The translations under genes and the position numbers were made by a program. From the NCBI GenBank assembly GCA_910577045.1, contig CAJTLB010000039.1, positions 1-7,778 on the forward strand: a stretch of 7,778 bases of DNA. Direction: 5' to 3'. The DNA is from an uncultured Lachnospiraceae bacterium (GTDB lineage: Bacteria > Bacillota > Clostridia > Lachnospirales > Lachnospiraceae). The notes below the pieces were generated by a model. The model was not told where the DNA came from. It saw only the letters and a program-made list of their open reading frames with translations, and made no database searches. Shown in pieces: positions 1 through 5,508 of this stretch. Position 1 is the first letter of the stretch. Each line of letters begins with the position of its first letter.

Positions 1-342
1 GAAAAGCCCGTCATTCACATCCCGTTCGTTATCCCAGATGTTCCAGCCTAGTTCGGCCAGCAATTCTGCTTCTGTCACTGCGAAGGGGACATCCGTAAGG
101 CTGGTCTTGCATTTGAGCTTGGCAGCAACGGCAAGGCATAGGAGGATGTCAAAAGGGATATGGCTGTTATCCCTGCGTTTATCGGGCAGAGCCTGTGTGA
201 GAGGAGCTGTAAGTCCCCTTTTTTTCATGACAAGGAGGATGTCATCGATCAGGTTGGGAAATGACATTTCTGCTGCATCTATTTTTCCAGTGCGAATTGC
301 TTCAAATACCTTTTCTTTATCTTTTTGGCATATCTGTATCAT
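1..342 (-). CDS. Probable DDE transposase, N-terminal part (cut by window edge)
   Basis: This leftward open frame runs 114 codons from an ATG at 342 to the window edge without a stop. A GAGGTG ribosome site lies about 6 bases upstream of the ATG. The protein begins MIQICQKDKEKVFEAIRTGK and contains KRRDNSHIPFDILLCLAVAA and ELGWNIWDNERDVNDG. I recognise this pattern from memory as the N-terminal region of DDE transposases common in Clostridia. The catalytic DDE residues would lie beyond the window, so the assignment rests on the N-terminal pattern alone. It lies on the chromosomal side of the tRNA and is probably not part of the prophage. I could not find the terminal inverted repeat of an insertion sequence between 343 and 504. 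Alternatives are another conserved chromosomal protein or a degraded transposase. Confidence 0.55.
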   Translation of the reverse strand, partial: MIQICQKDKEKVFEAIRTGKIDAAEMSFPNLIDDILLVMKKRGLTAPLTQALPDKRRDNSHIPFDILLCLAVAAKLKCKTSLTDVPFAVTEAELLAELGWNIWDNERDVNDGLF

Positions 343-382
343 AGTCCACCTCTACTTTAGTATATAATGAAAATCCCTATTC

Positions 383-391
383 ATTATAGCA
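383..391 (-). promoter_or_regulatory. Extended -10 promoter element for the leftward gene
   Basis: Read leftward, a TATAAT hexamer is preceded by TGC, which is a perfect extended -10. The -35 position 17 bases upstream (TAGCTA) is weak. Transcription would start near 376 and give a leader of about 34 bases before the ATG at 342. The extended -10 could compensate for the poor -35. Confidence 0.4.
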
Positions 392-442
392 GATTTTTCA
401 GGACTTAGCTAAAAGACTTATTGAAGAGGTTGAAAAAAGCAC

Positions 443-471
443 TTTACAAATAAAGATTTCTGTGATAGAAT
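443..471 (+). promoter_or_regulatory. Promoter of the tRNA-Leu gene
   Basis: A TTTACA -35 (443-448) and a TAGAAT -10 (466-471) are separated by exactly 17 bases, with TG one base upstream of the -10 (extended form). The predicted start near 478 lies about 27 bases before the mature tRNA. No other rightward gene is nearby, so this should drive the tRNA. Confidence 0.6.
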
Positions 472-480
472 AATTAACGT

Positions 481-497
481 GCCTGTGAGGAACAGGC
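481..497 (+). other. Small hairpin in the tRNA 5' leader
   Basis: GCCTGT (481-486) and ACAGGC (492-497) form a perfect 6-bp stem around a 5-base loop, just after the predicted transcription start and 7 bases before the tRNA. There is no U-run, so it is not a terminator. It may present the leader for 5' processing, which is inference. Confidence 0.35.
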
Positions 498-504
498 AGT
501 TAAT

Positions 505-588
505 GCGGAAGTGCTGGAACTGGCAGACAGGCAAGACTAAGGATCTTGTGGGTGTATGCTCGTGTGGGTTCAAGTCCCATCTTCCGCA
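505..588 (+). tRNA. tRNA-Leu, anticodon AAG
   Basis: The acceptor stem GCGGAAG (505-511) pairs with CTTCCGC (581-587), followed by discriminator A at 588. The anticodon stem CAAGA/TCTTG encloses loop CTAAGGA, putting anticodon AAG at 539-541, which reads leucine CUU codons. The long variable arm, with a short stem of the GGGT/GCTC type, is the mark of a class II tRNA such as Leu. The T arm has loop TTCAAGT closed by GTGGG/CCCAT. The 3' CCA is not encoded (AGTAC follows), so it must be added after transcription. The gene lies directly beside the phage integrase and its 3' end is the probable integration site. Confidence 0.93.
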
Positions 589-590
589 GT
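561..590 (+). other. attL: Putative attL core within the tRNA 3' end
   Basis: A tyrosine integrase gene ends 18 bases past the tRNA and points toward it, the usual arrangement when a phage integrates in a tRNA 3' half and restores it. The core should therefore include part of the T arm and acceptor stem. Only one copy is visible; the partner attR should lie beyond the right edge, so the exact core limits are unknown. Confidence 0.5.
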
Positions 591-593
591 ACA

Positions 594-626
594 AAACCCC
601 GCTGTTTAGTTGGGGTTTATTTTTTT
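594..626 (+). terminator. Intrinsic terminator after tRNA-Leu, overlapping the integrase 3' end
   Basis: AAACCCC (594-600) pairs perfectly with GGGGTTT (612-618) around an 11-base loop and is followed by ATTTTTTT (619-626), a good rightward terminator for the tRNA transcript. The integrase stop codon (606-608, TAA on the minus strand) falls in the loop, and the last integrase codons form one arm. On the minus strand the same hairpin ends in TTTTG and could also stop integrase transcription, though more weakly. Confidence 0.75.
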
Positions 627-1658
627 GTGTTGCATTTCGTGTTGCATAGCTTCAAAATGAGTATTTGTTATTTGAGTAAACTTGTGTTCAAAATCTTCTA
701 TAGAACCTCTGTAGATATTTTTAAGTGTACCATCACTTGACCAGCCGCCCCGTTGCATAATATATACATCTGGGATACCTATTGCGTGCATGATAGATGC
801 CGAATAGTGGCGCAGATCATGAAATCGGAAATGATGTATATTAAGGCGTTTTAAAGCTTTGATAAATCTGTCTGATACTCTTGATGGGTTTATATTTACA
901 AGTGGGCCTTTCTTTGGGAAAGTGTCAATAACAAATTGTGGCAGCACTACATCCCTAGTACTAGAAGTATTTTTGGTACTTTTAATTATCCATTCTTTAT
1001 TATTCCCAAGTACCATCGCTTTATTAATTTTAACTGTATTGCCTATTATGTCCTCAGAAGTTAGAGCACATATTTCTGAACGCCGTAATGTTCCAAATGC
1101 GGCAAGATAGGAAGCAATAAGCATATCTTTATCCTTATTATGGAAATACTCAATCAGAGCCTTAATATCATTATCTGTTGGCACATAAGTATTTATTTTT
1201 TCTTTTTGAGGCAACTTTATTTTAAAATGTAGTTCTGGATAGTAAGTATCAATAACAGCAGAGAAAAGACCATATACATTTTTTACTGTCTTTGGTTTAT
1301 GTGAAATGGATAATTTTCCTATCCATGCTTGGATATTAGCAGAATTTAGATCCCTAACTGCAATATAGCCTATATCTTTCATCAGATTATTAGAAATACT
1401 TTGGTATCCACGAAGAGTAGTAGGGGATAAAATATCCCTTTTAATGTCAAGGTAATTTTTGACAGCCTCATCTACAGTCAGTTTTTTTGAATGAGAAGAA
1501 GTTTTTTTCTTACCAAGGGCAAATTCAGCCGCCATATATTCAGATTCTCTTTTGGTCTCAGCTGTAAATGATTCATAGTGTCTCTTTCCATTTTCATCAG
1601 TGTAATCATAAACCAGTGTCCGCCACATACCTGAAGGTAATTTTTTTGCTTTTGCCAT
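606..1658 (-). CDS. int: Phage tyrosine recombinase (integrase)
   Basis: This 350-residue protein is the expected length for a phage site-specific recombinase that inserts and excises the element at the tRNA. An N-terminal arm-binding region (about 1-50, WRTLVYDYTDENGKRHYESF) is followed by a SAM-like core-binding domain (about 60-150) and the catalytic domain (about 160-335). The catalytic residues are visible: Arg192 in GTLRRSEI, a Lys near 226-229 in KSTKNTSSTR, His280 and Arg283 in HDLRH, Trp306 in GGWSS replacing the usual His, and nucleophile Tyr316 in IYRG. All are present, so the enzyme looks intact. The start is the ATG at 1658, with AAAGGAATG upstream. The end is a short polar tail, EMQHKKINPN. 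No excisionase-like gene is adjacent; one of the small HTH proteins of the rightward arm could fill that role. Confidence 0.95.
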   Translation of the reverse strand: MAKAKKLPSGMWRTLVYDYTDENGKRHYESFTAETKRESEYMAAEFALGKKKTSSHSKKLTVDEAVKNYLDIKRDILSPTTLRGYQSISNNLMKDIGYIAVRDLNSANIQAWIGKLSISHKPKTVKNVYGLFSAVIDTYYPELHFKIKLPQKEKINTYVPTDNDIKALIEYFHNKDKDMLIASYLAAFGTLRRSEICALTSEDIIGNTVKINKAMVLGNNKEWIIKSTKNTSSTRDVVLPQFVIDTFPKKGPLVNINPSRVSDRFIKALKRLNIHHFRFHDLRHYSASIMHAIGIPDVYIMQRGGWSSDGTLKNIYRGSIEDFEHKFTQITNTHFEAMQHEMQHKKINPN

Positions 1659-1680
1659 ATCGTATCATTCCTTTCAAAAA

Positions 1681-1703
1681 TAGGGTATAAAAAATAAACC
1701 CTA
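1681..1703. repeat. Short inverted repeat upstream of the integrase
   Basis: TAGGGT (1681-1686) and ACCCTA (1698-1703) form a perfect 6-bp dyad around 11 A/T-rich bases. It lies in the integrase leader between the start codon and the larger dyad at 1711-1761. It could fold in the leader RNA or bind a protein. No function is assigned. Confidence 0.4.
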
Positions 1704-1710
1704 GTAATTT

Positions 1711-1761
1711 TAAGGCTTATATGATACAATAATGTTGTTGAGTATTGTATCATTAGCCTTA
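1711..1761 (-). promoter_or_regulatory. Long inverted repeat over a candidate integrase promoter
   Basis: The arm at 1711-1731 (TAAGGCT, then ATGATACAATA after a small internal loop) is complementary to 1743-1761 (TATTGTATCAT, then TAGCCTTA). This gives 11 plus 7 paired bases around an 11-base loop. Read leftward, TACAAT at 1744-1749 preceded by TGA is an extended -10 for the integrase, with a poor -35. A further near copy of the motif, ATCGTATCAT, lies at 1659-1668 next to the integrase start. The arrangement suggests an operator or an Int/Xis binding site controlling integrase expression. The structure is seen; the function is inferred. Confidence 0.45.
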
Positions 1762-1787
1762 TGGTTAATAGGTTACATCTATAAAAT

Positions 1788-1819
1788 CGCTCTGGTGCTG
1801 GTAACACTGGGGCGTTTTT
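1788..1819 (+). terminator. Rightward terminator-like hairpin between integrase and SAP gene
   Basis: CGCTCTGGTG (1788-1797) pairs with CACTGGGGCG (1805-1814) through ten pairs, including three G-U pairs, around a 7-base loop, followed by TTTTT. On the minus strand the G-U pairs become mismatches, so the element works only rightward. No rightward gene precedes it inside the element. It may block read-through from the chromosome or end an unseen short transcript. Confidence 0.45.
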
Positions 1820-1915
1820 ATTTACTTGACATTTTTAGTGTTAAGTATTTTTTATAATTGCAATAAAAGTGTAAAGAAAAACAGGAGATAAAGAGTAAAG
1901 TGTATAGTAGGGGGT

Positions 1916-3358
1916 TTACTCATAACTTTTATCTTTTATTTGGGAAATCCAAAATTGGTACTTTTTGCTATTATTTGCTTTGTGCTTTTTGTATGTTTCA
2001 TAGGTAGTTGGAAATCCATCTATATTTTGTTGAGATAGAAATTCATATTTTTGATATTCCTTCCATAATTCAATGGTAGTTTCACTTATATTATATATCC
2101 CATCAGGAAGAGCTTCATAGGATTCATTTTTAAGTACTTGTTGCATATTATCCTGACATAAGTTGAATAGTTTGGTAGATAAATATGTATACCATTTTTG
2201 GCTTTCTGTTGGGGTATAATTATACTGCTCAAAAAATAATGATAAACTTTTACAGGATAAGATTTCGTTTGTTTCATCAATAAATAAAGCAATCACTTTC
2301 CAGAGTTCATGTTCAATTAATATTTTGTAAAAAAGGCATTTAATAAGTAATTGTTTAAAACTTTCTGAATTATCTAAATCGGGAAAGTTATATTTTTGTA
2401 GTTTAACTAAATTTTTTTGTTTTGTATTCCATATAGCTTCTTTATCATTCCAATCTATACCAATACCTGGAGCTATTATTTCTTTTGCATATGATTCACA
2501 CATACAATAAACGGCTTCACGAAAATCTCCTTTTTTTATTAGGGATAGAATATTTTCTTTTAATTGAAGATTCTGCTTTTTATGTTCTGAAAAATAACTT
2601 TCTTCTTCTAAAATTCCTTTTTCTGTTAAAACATAATATAAATCGGGGCATATTTCTTTTCGTTGAGATTCAGAGGTATTTTGGATGATTCTTTGAATAA
2701 GTTCTGCTTTTTTACCAGAGACAGGTAAAGCTAAACTTTTTAATATATTTTTTAATTCTGGTATAGTCATTGTTTCTAAAAAATAAGAATGATTATCTCT
2801 AGTCAAGTAGCCATTTTCTTTTAAATTAGAAATTGTTTCTTTGTAGTTAGGAAATAAGTCCTTTACAGGAGCATCAATATGCCAATCCATTTTACGATTA
2901 CGTAGGTAATGAAGAAAAAAGCGTTCTTTATTTGTCAATCCTATAATAGTTTCTTTTTGTTCTGTCTGGTCTAATTTTGATTCTATGGTATTATCAAGGC
3001 TAATATCTAATTTATTAAAATCAATGTTTTCTTCTATAGAAAAACTTGTAAGTGTAGCTTGGGCTAATGGTTCTTCTTCAGATCGTTTTATAGAACTTTT
3101 TTCTTGTTTATGTGTTGGAATAATATTGAATATATTTATAATTGTTTTTTTATGTTTTTTATAAAATAAGTATATTAAAATAATAAAAGGAAAAGAAAAA
3201 AGGCAAATGACGATCACCCAATCTATAATACTATAGTGTGAACAATTCATGCGAATTCCTTTAGGAATATAGATAATCCAAATAATCATAAATATAATAA
3301 GAAAAGCCTTTTCGAAAAGTTTATTTGAATTTTGTTTTTTTCTGTTGTGTCTTTTCAT
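1916..3358 (-). CDS. Two-pass membrane protein with a cytoplasmic SAP domain, function unknown
   Basis: I use the ATG at 3358 because GAGG lies six bases upstream of it. The ATG at 3370, which would add four residues, has no ribosome site. The 480-residue protein begins with a basic stretch (KRHNRKKQNSNK), then two hydrophobic segments at about 18-35 and 46-66 with a short outside loop. A following KKHKK puts the large C-terminal part in the cytoplasm. After an acidic linker, residues about 140-195 (NKERFFLHYL, then a YKETISNLKENGYL stretch) resemble a small helical or winged-helix module. Residues about 197-227 (TIPELKNILKSLALPVSGKK) match a SAP motif, a helix-loop-helix known to bind DNA. 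The rest is helical and unassigned. It follows ImmA after a gap of about 160 bases holding a possible leftward promoter (TTGGAT, 17 bases, TATAGG at 3469-3497), so it may be expressed in the lysogen. Membrane proteins in this position can act in superinfection exclusion, but that is only inference. Confidence 0.8.
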   Translation of the reverse strand: MKRHNRKKQNSNKLFEKAFLIIFMIIWIIYIPKGIRMNCSHYSIIDWVIVICLFSFPFIILIYLFYKKHKKTIINIFNIIPTHKQEKSSIKRSEEEPLAQATLTSFSIEENIDFNKLDISLDNTIESKLDQTEQKETIIGLTNKERFFLHYLRNRKMDWHIDAPVKDLFPNYKETISNLKENGYLTRDNHSYFLETMTIPELKNILKSLALPVSGKKAELIQRIIQNTSESQRKEICPDLYYVLTEKGILEEESYFSEHKKQNLQLKENILSLIKKGDFREAVYCMCESYAKEIIAPGIGIDWNDKEAIWNTKQKNLVKLQKYNFPDLDNSESFKQLLIKCLFYKILIEHELWKVIALFIDETNEILSCKSLSLFFEQYNYTPTESQKWYTYLSTKLFNLCQDNMQQVLKNESYEALPDGIYNISETTIELWKEYQKYEFLSQQNIDGFPTTYETYKKHKANNSKKYQFWISQIKDKSYE

Positions 3359-3517
3359 AAAATACCTCATGAAGATGTGATTTAACTTAATTGTCTTTTT
3401 ATGTAATTATGATTTTAAAAAGTTTTTTGAGAAATACTCTGCTATATTAAAATGATATAAACTCATATCCTATAACTTAAAGTTTGCATATATCCAATAA
3501 TTTCTATTTTTAATAAT

Positions 3518-3967
3518 TCATTTTTCGTTAGAAAGATATAATTTTGAACATATATATTTTTGTAATTCTGTTATAGATAGTTCTCTTAAAGAAATATTTT
3601 GGGGTTGAATATGGGACATAAATATAAGTGCAAATAAATTAGCTTCATATTCTGGTATTTCTGTTGATATTTCTTCTGAAAATATGTTTAAATCATCATT
3701 TCCATGCAGTAAAATATGTCCTAATTCATGTGCCGCAATAATTTTTCTTGAGTAAGCATCATATTTATTGTTAATGTACACACAAAATTTTCGTTTATAG
3801 TTTTCTTCTTTATGAGTAAACCCTCCAATTTTTCCTTTTAGATTTATAAACGAATAATCAATATTAAGGTAATTAAAAATTTGTAGAGCATTTCTTGTTT
3901 TAAAACGTTTATAACAGTTTTCAGCGCATTGAGCAATTTCTTCATATCTTTCATATGTTAATTTCAA
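3518..3967 (-). CDS. immA: ImmA/IrrE-type zinc metallopeptidase (anti-repressor protease)
   Basis: The 149-residue protein carries the zinc site HELGH (His80, Glu81, His84) after an IIAA helix, and a downstream EYEAN (about 107-110) whose Glu is the likely third zinc ligand. This is the hallmark of the ImmA/IrrE family. In the ICEBs1 and Bacillus phage paradigm, ImmA cleaves the paired CI-like repressor to trigger induction. The start is TTG at 3967, placed eight bases after GGAG. That ribosome site is formed by the last codons of the repressor gene, and the two genes are three bases apart, so translation is probably coupled and the two proteins made together. The N-terminal 30 residues are helical, and the length is normal for the short phage form. 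Pairing with a repressor that lacks an S24 domain supports the role. Confidence 0.9.
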   Translation of the reverse strand: MKLTYERYEEIAQCAENCYKRFKTRNALQIFNYLNIDYSFINLKGKIGGFTHKEENYKRKFCVYINNKYDAYSRKIIAAHELGHILLHGNDDLNIFSEEISTEIPEYEANLFALIFMSHIQPQNISLRELSITELQKYICSKLYLSNEK

Positions 3968-3970
3968 TGG

Positions 3971-4489
3971 CTATTCTCCTTTTTTCAATGGTGGTTTATT
4001 ATGTTTATATATTGCATTTGCAATAGTAAGAATATCTGCATCTATTGTGTACTCATCTTCTTTTAAAGCAGCAAGAAGTTTTTGTGATTTCAAATATTTT
4101 TTTGCATCTTTGACATTTGAAAATTTTTCGTTTTCTATATAATTTTCATTAGAAAGGATATATTTGTCAATGTGAGTAAGTTCTTCAACACGTTTTGTAG
4201 CTTCATACTTTCCCATGGCATTGAGTGCTTCATAATATTTGATAATTTCAGGAACTTTTTGCAATGGAAGTTCCATAACATTAGATTTCCCAACAATCCA
4301 AGAAGGATTCACGTTTAGTGCTATGGCTATAGATTCAACAACAGGAATTTTTATAGAATTTATTTTTCCGTTCTCATATCGTTGTACAGTTGATTTTGTT
4401 ACCCCTACTTTTTGGGCGACATAATCTAATGTAACATTTCTTAGTTCTCTAGCATATTTTATCCGATTACCTATTTCTATGTTTGTCAT
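3971..4489 (-). CDS. CI/ImmR-like phage repressor (XRE family)
   Basis: The 172-residue protein has an N-terminal XRE helix-turn-helix at residues 6-66. The turn and recognition helix are at about 21-41 (LDYVAQKVGVTKSTVQRYEN), followed by the family's WIVG. The C-terminal half (about 75-172) contains the EATKRVEELTHIDKY stretch typical of Firmicutes phage repressors that work with ImmA. There is no S24 Ser-Lys peptidase signature, so it cannot self-cleave like LexA; cleavage by the neighbouring ImmA is expected. The start is ATG at 4489 with GAGGTG seven to eight bases upstream. It should bind the 13-bp dyads at 4529-4607, keeping the rightward lytic promoter off. Its own -35 lies within one dyad, which implies autoregulation. 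The assignment as the main repressor rests on position and domain layout. Confidence 0.88.
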   Translation of the reverse strand: MTNIEIGNRIKYARELRNVTLDYVAQKVGVTKSTVQRYENGKINSIKIPVVESIAIALNVNPSWIVGKSNVMELPLQKVPEIIKYYEALNAMGKYEATKRVEELTHIDKYILSNENYIENEKFSNVKDAKKYLKSQKLLAALKEDEYTIDADILTIANAIYKHNKPPLKKGE

Positions 4490-4512
4490 AACACTTCACC
4501 TCTCATAAATAC

Positions 4513-4541
4513 ATTATACTATATGTTATTGCACAATGCAA
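4513..4541 (-). promoter_or_regulatory. Leftward repressor promoter
   Basis: Read leftward, TTGCAT (4536-4541) and a perfect TATAAT (4513-4518) are spaced by 17 bases. The start would be near 4506, about 17 bases before the repressor ATG. The -35 hexamer is part of the dyad at 4529-4541, so the bound regulator would cover it. Confidence 0.75.
4529..4541. promoter_or_regulatory. Operator O1 (TTGCA-CAA-TGCAA)
   Basis: This perfect dyad has 5-bp half sites and a 3-base centre; with flanking A and T it extends to 6 bp per half. It overlaps the -35 of the repressor promoter. It is the best match to the motif shared with 4570, 4595 and 4842, and a likely site for negative autoregulation or for Cro-type repression of the lysogenic promoter. 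Confidence 0.7.
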
Positions 4542-4569
4542 TAGAAAAAAGTAAAATAATTCAAAAAAG

Positions 4570-4582
4570 TTGCACAGAGCTA
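4570..4582. promoter_or_regulatory. Operator O2 (TTGCA-CAG-AGCTA)
   Basis: The left half matches the operator motif fully; the right half is degenerate. It ends exactly where the rightward -35 (4583) begins and lies 41 bp from O1 and 25 bp from O3, centre to centre. It is a weaker site judged by match only. Confidence 0.5.
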
Positions 4583-4611
4583 TTGACTTATTTGTTGCGT
4601 AGTGCTACTCT
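4583..4611 (+). promoter_or_regulatory. Rightward early (lytic) promoter
   Basis: TTGACT (4583-4588) is followed after 17 bases by TACTCT (4606-4611), with TG one base before the -10 (extended form). Transcription would start near 4618, only about 16 bases before the Cro-like start. The -35 sits between O2 and O3, and O3 covers the extended -10, so a bound repressor would block polymerase. Confidence 0.65.
4595..4607. promoter_or_regulatory. Operator O3 (TTGCG-TAG-TGCTA)
   Basis: This dyad has one mismatch per half to TTGCA-N3-TGCAA. It overlaps the TG and first bases of the rightward -10, as expected for a repressor site that shuts the early promoter. Confidence 0.6.
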
Positions 4612-4633
4612 TATAAAAAAGGGAGGGATTATA

Positions 4634-4849
4634 TTGATTAACACAAATAAAATTAAGGGAAGAATGGTAGAGATGCAGATAACACAGAAAGATGTTGCTA
4701 ATTTTCTTGGGCTTGCGCAACCAACTGTTAATCAAAAGATAAATAACATTCGACCTATGAATTTAAACGAGGCGGAGAAGATTTCAGATTTATTGAATAT
4801 TACTCCAGAGGAATTTGCTATTTATTTTTTTTCAAGTGTTGTTGCATAG
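4634..4849 (+). CDS. Cro-like small HTH regulator
   Basis: The start is TTG at 4634, six bases after a strong GGGAGGG (4621-4627). The frame is open from 4523, but the upstream part runs across the operators and both promoters and has no ribosome site, so a longer protein is unlikely. The product is 71 residues, beginning (M)INTNKIKGRMVEM. Residues about 17-37 (TQKDVANFLGLAQPTVNQKI) form a helix-turn-helix, followed by the EAEKISDLL and EEFAIYFF stretches seen in small Firmicutes phage Cro-type proteins. It is the first gene of the rightward arm, divergent from the repressor, so it probably competes for the same dyads and represses the lysogenic promoter. A fourth dyad overlaps its stop codon. 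An activator or anti-repressor role is possible but less likely. Confidence 0.8.
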   Translation: MINTNKIKGRMVEMQITQKDVANFLGLAQPTVNQKINNIRPMNLNEAEKISDLLNITPEEFAIYFFSSVVA

Positions 4850-4854
4850 TGCAA
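4842..4854. promoter_or_regulatory. Operator O4 (TTGCA-TAG-TGCAA) at the cro-like stop codon
   Basis: This perfect dyad of the switch motif lies 247 bp from O3, with the cro-like TAG stop as its centre. No good promoter sits directly over it. It could serve as a distant site for DNA looping or as a roadblock. Its perfect match to O1 argues against chance. Confidence 0.55.
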
Positions 4855-4926
4855 AAATAATGTAAAAAATGAAATACTTAATCGGTTTTGCAAGTCTTCA
4901 AAAAAATAGCCTGACAGAGTAATGGA

Positions 4927-5184
4927 GTGGGCTATGGTTTCAGAATAGGAAAAGTAAGAGGGAGTGAGAAAGAAACGAAAGCATTTGAGTATCAGCAGAC
5001 AGAGTTTTTACTTATAAGGTTAGGAAACATATCTGCTTTGAAAGTTTTTGGAGAGGGTTACATACCAGTATCAGATTACAAAATACAAAGCTCCGCAGAT
5101 GGTGAAACAGAGCTTTGTATAACAATTAAAGGAATACCTAATGAGTTTGAGTTAAAGGCTAATTTAGTGGAATTAGGGAAATAA
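4927..5184 (+). CDS. Small early phage protein, function unknown
   Basis: This 85-residue frame starts at GTG 4927; an in-frame TGA at 4912 limits any extension. No clear ribosome site precedes it (AATGGA only), so the start is uncertain. The protein reads FEYQQTEFLLIRLGNISALKVFGEGYIPVSDYKIQSSADGETELCI. The alternation of hydrophobic and polar residues and the final ITIKGIPNEFELKANLVELG suggest a compact mostly beta fold. It has no helix-turn-helix, membrane segment or catalytic motif. It looks similar to short unknown proteins in the early region of other Firmicutes phages, but I cannot name a family. It is probably co-transcribed from the rightward early promoter with the Cro-like gene, 77 bases upstream. 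Confidence 0.7.
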   Translation: MGYGFRIGKVRGSEKETKAFEYQQTEFLLIRLGNISALKVFGEGYIPVSDYKIQSSADGETELCITIKGIPNEFELKANLVELGK

Positions 5185-5242
5185 ATTTAGTTATTCAGGA
5201 ATTAAGTTCAGCTAATAAAAGATAGGAAAGGAGCATGAGGAA

Positions 5243-5488
5243 ATGCCTAAATTAAAGCCTTCCCCTATGGAAGAAAAACGTGGGGCTATAAGGGATTATA
5301 TATCTGGGGGAATGGCCCGGTATAGCATAGGGTACGAGGAATTAGCTGCTGTGGCGGGAATCTCATCAAGGACATTATATAATCGCATGGAAAAGCCAGA
5401 GACATTTACCATAGAGGAGTTAATGCGGATTTTTAAAAAGTTGAATATCTCATTAAAAATTTATAGAAGAGATGAAGATTTAGTATAG
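5243..5488 (+). CDS. Small HTH DNA-binding protein
   Basis: The start ATG at 5243 follows AAAGGAG by nine bases. The 81-residue product has a basic N-terminus and a helix-turn-helix at about residues 31-50 (YEELAAVAGISSRTLYNRME), then a helix (IEELMRIFKKLNIS) and a basic end, KIYRRDEDL. It is a one-domain DNA-binding protein of the XRE/Cro-like kind, sitting as third gene of the early arm. It may be a second early regulator, or the excisionase-like directionality factor that is missing beside the integrase; the sequence does not decide between these. The next gene starts 20 bases after its stop, indicating one operon. Confidence 0.8.
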   Translation: MPKLKPSPMEEKRGAIRDYISGGMARYSIGYEELAAVAGISSRTLYNRMEKPETFTIEELMRIFKKLNISLKIYRRDEDLV

Positions 5489-5508
5489 AACGTTTTTGGA
5501 GGAAAAGA

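Noticed and set aside
38..367. Rightward 109-codon frame over the left flank
   Set aside because: It is the reverse-strand shadow of the leftward transposase-like gene and crosses its ribosome site and start; it has no ribosome site of its own.
378..391. 14-base identity TATTCATTATAGCA with 6577-6590
   Set aside because: Both copies are leftward extended -10 elements with their first downstream bases; the shared promoter consensus explains most of the match, so it is not a mobile-element repeat.
628..655. Two TTGCAT copies at the integrase 3' end
   Set aside because: They encode the MQHEMQH tail and lack the second half site of the switch operator.
859..1110. Rightward 83-codon frame inside the integrase
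   Set aside because: It lies wholly within the clear integrase coding sequence on the other strand and shows no family pattern.
1826..1858. Rightward TTGACA and TATAAT pair
   Set aside because: The spacing is 21 bases, too long for a normal sigma70 promoter, and no rightward gene follows; a GTG frame near 1900 is only antisense to the SAP gene end.
1893..1921. GAGTAAA/TTTACTC inverted repeat at the end of the SAP gene
   Set aside because: The stem is 7 A/T-rich pairs with a 15-base loop and a poor U-tract, so it is not convincing as a terminator.
4012..4023. TTGCA-TT-TGCAA palindrome inside the repressor gene
   Set aside because: The centre is two bases rather than three, and the bases simply encode the IANAI stretch of the repressor, so it is probably coincidence.
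4523..4633. N-terminal extension of the Cro-like gene
   Set aside because: It would translate the operators and both promoters and has no ribosome site, whereas GGGAGGG precedes the TTG at 4634 by six bases.
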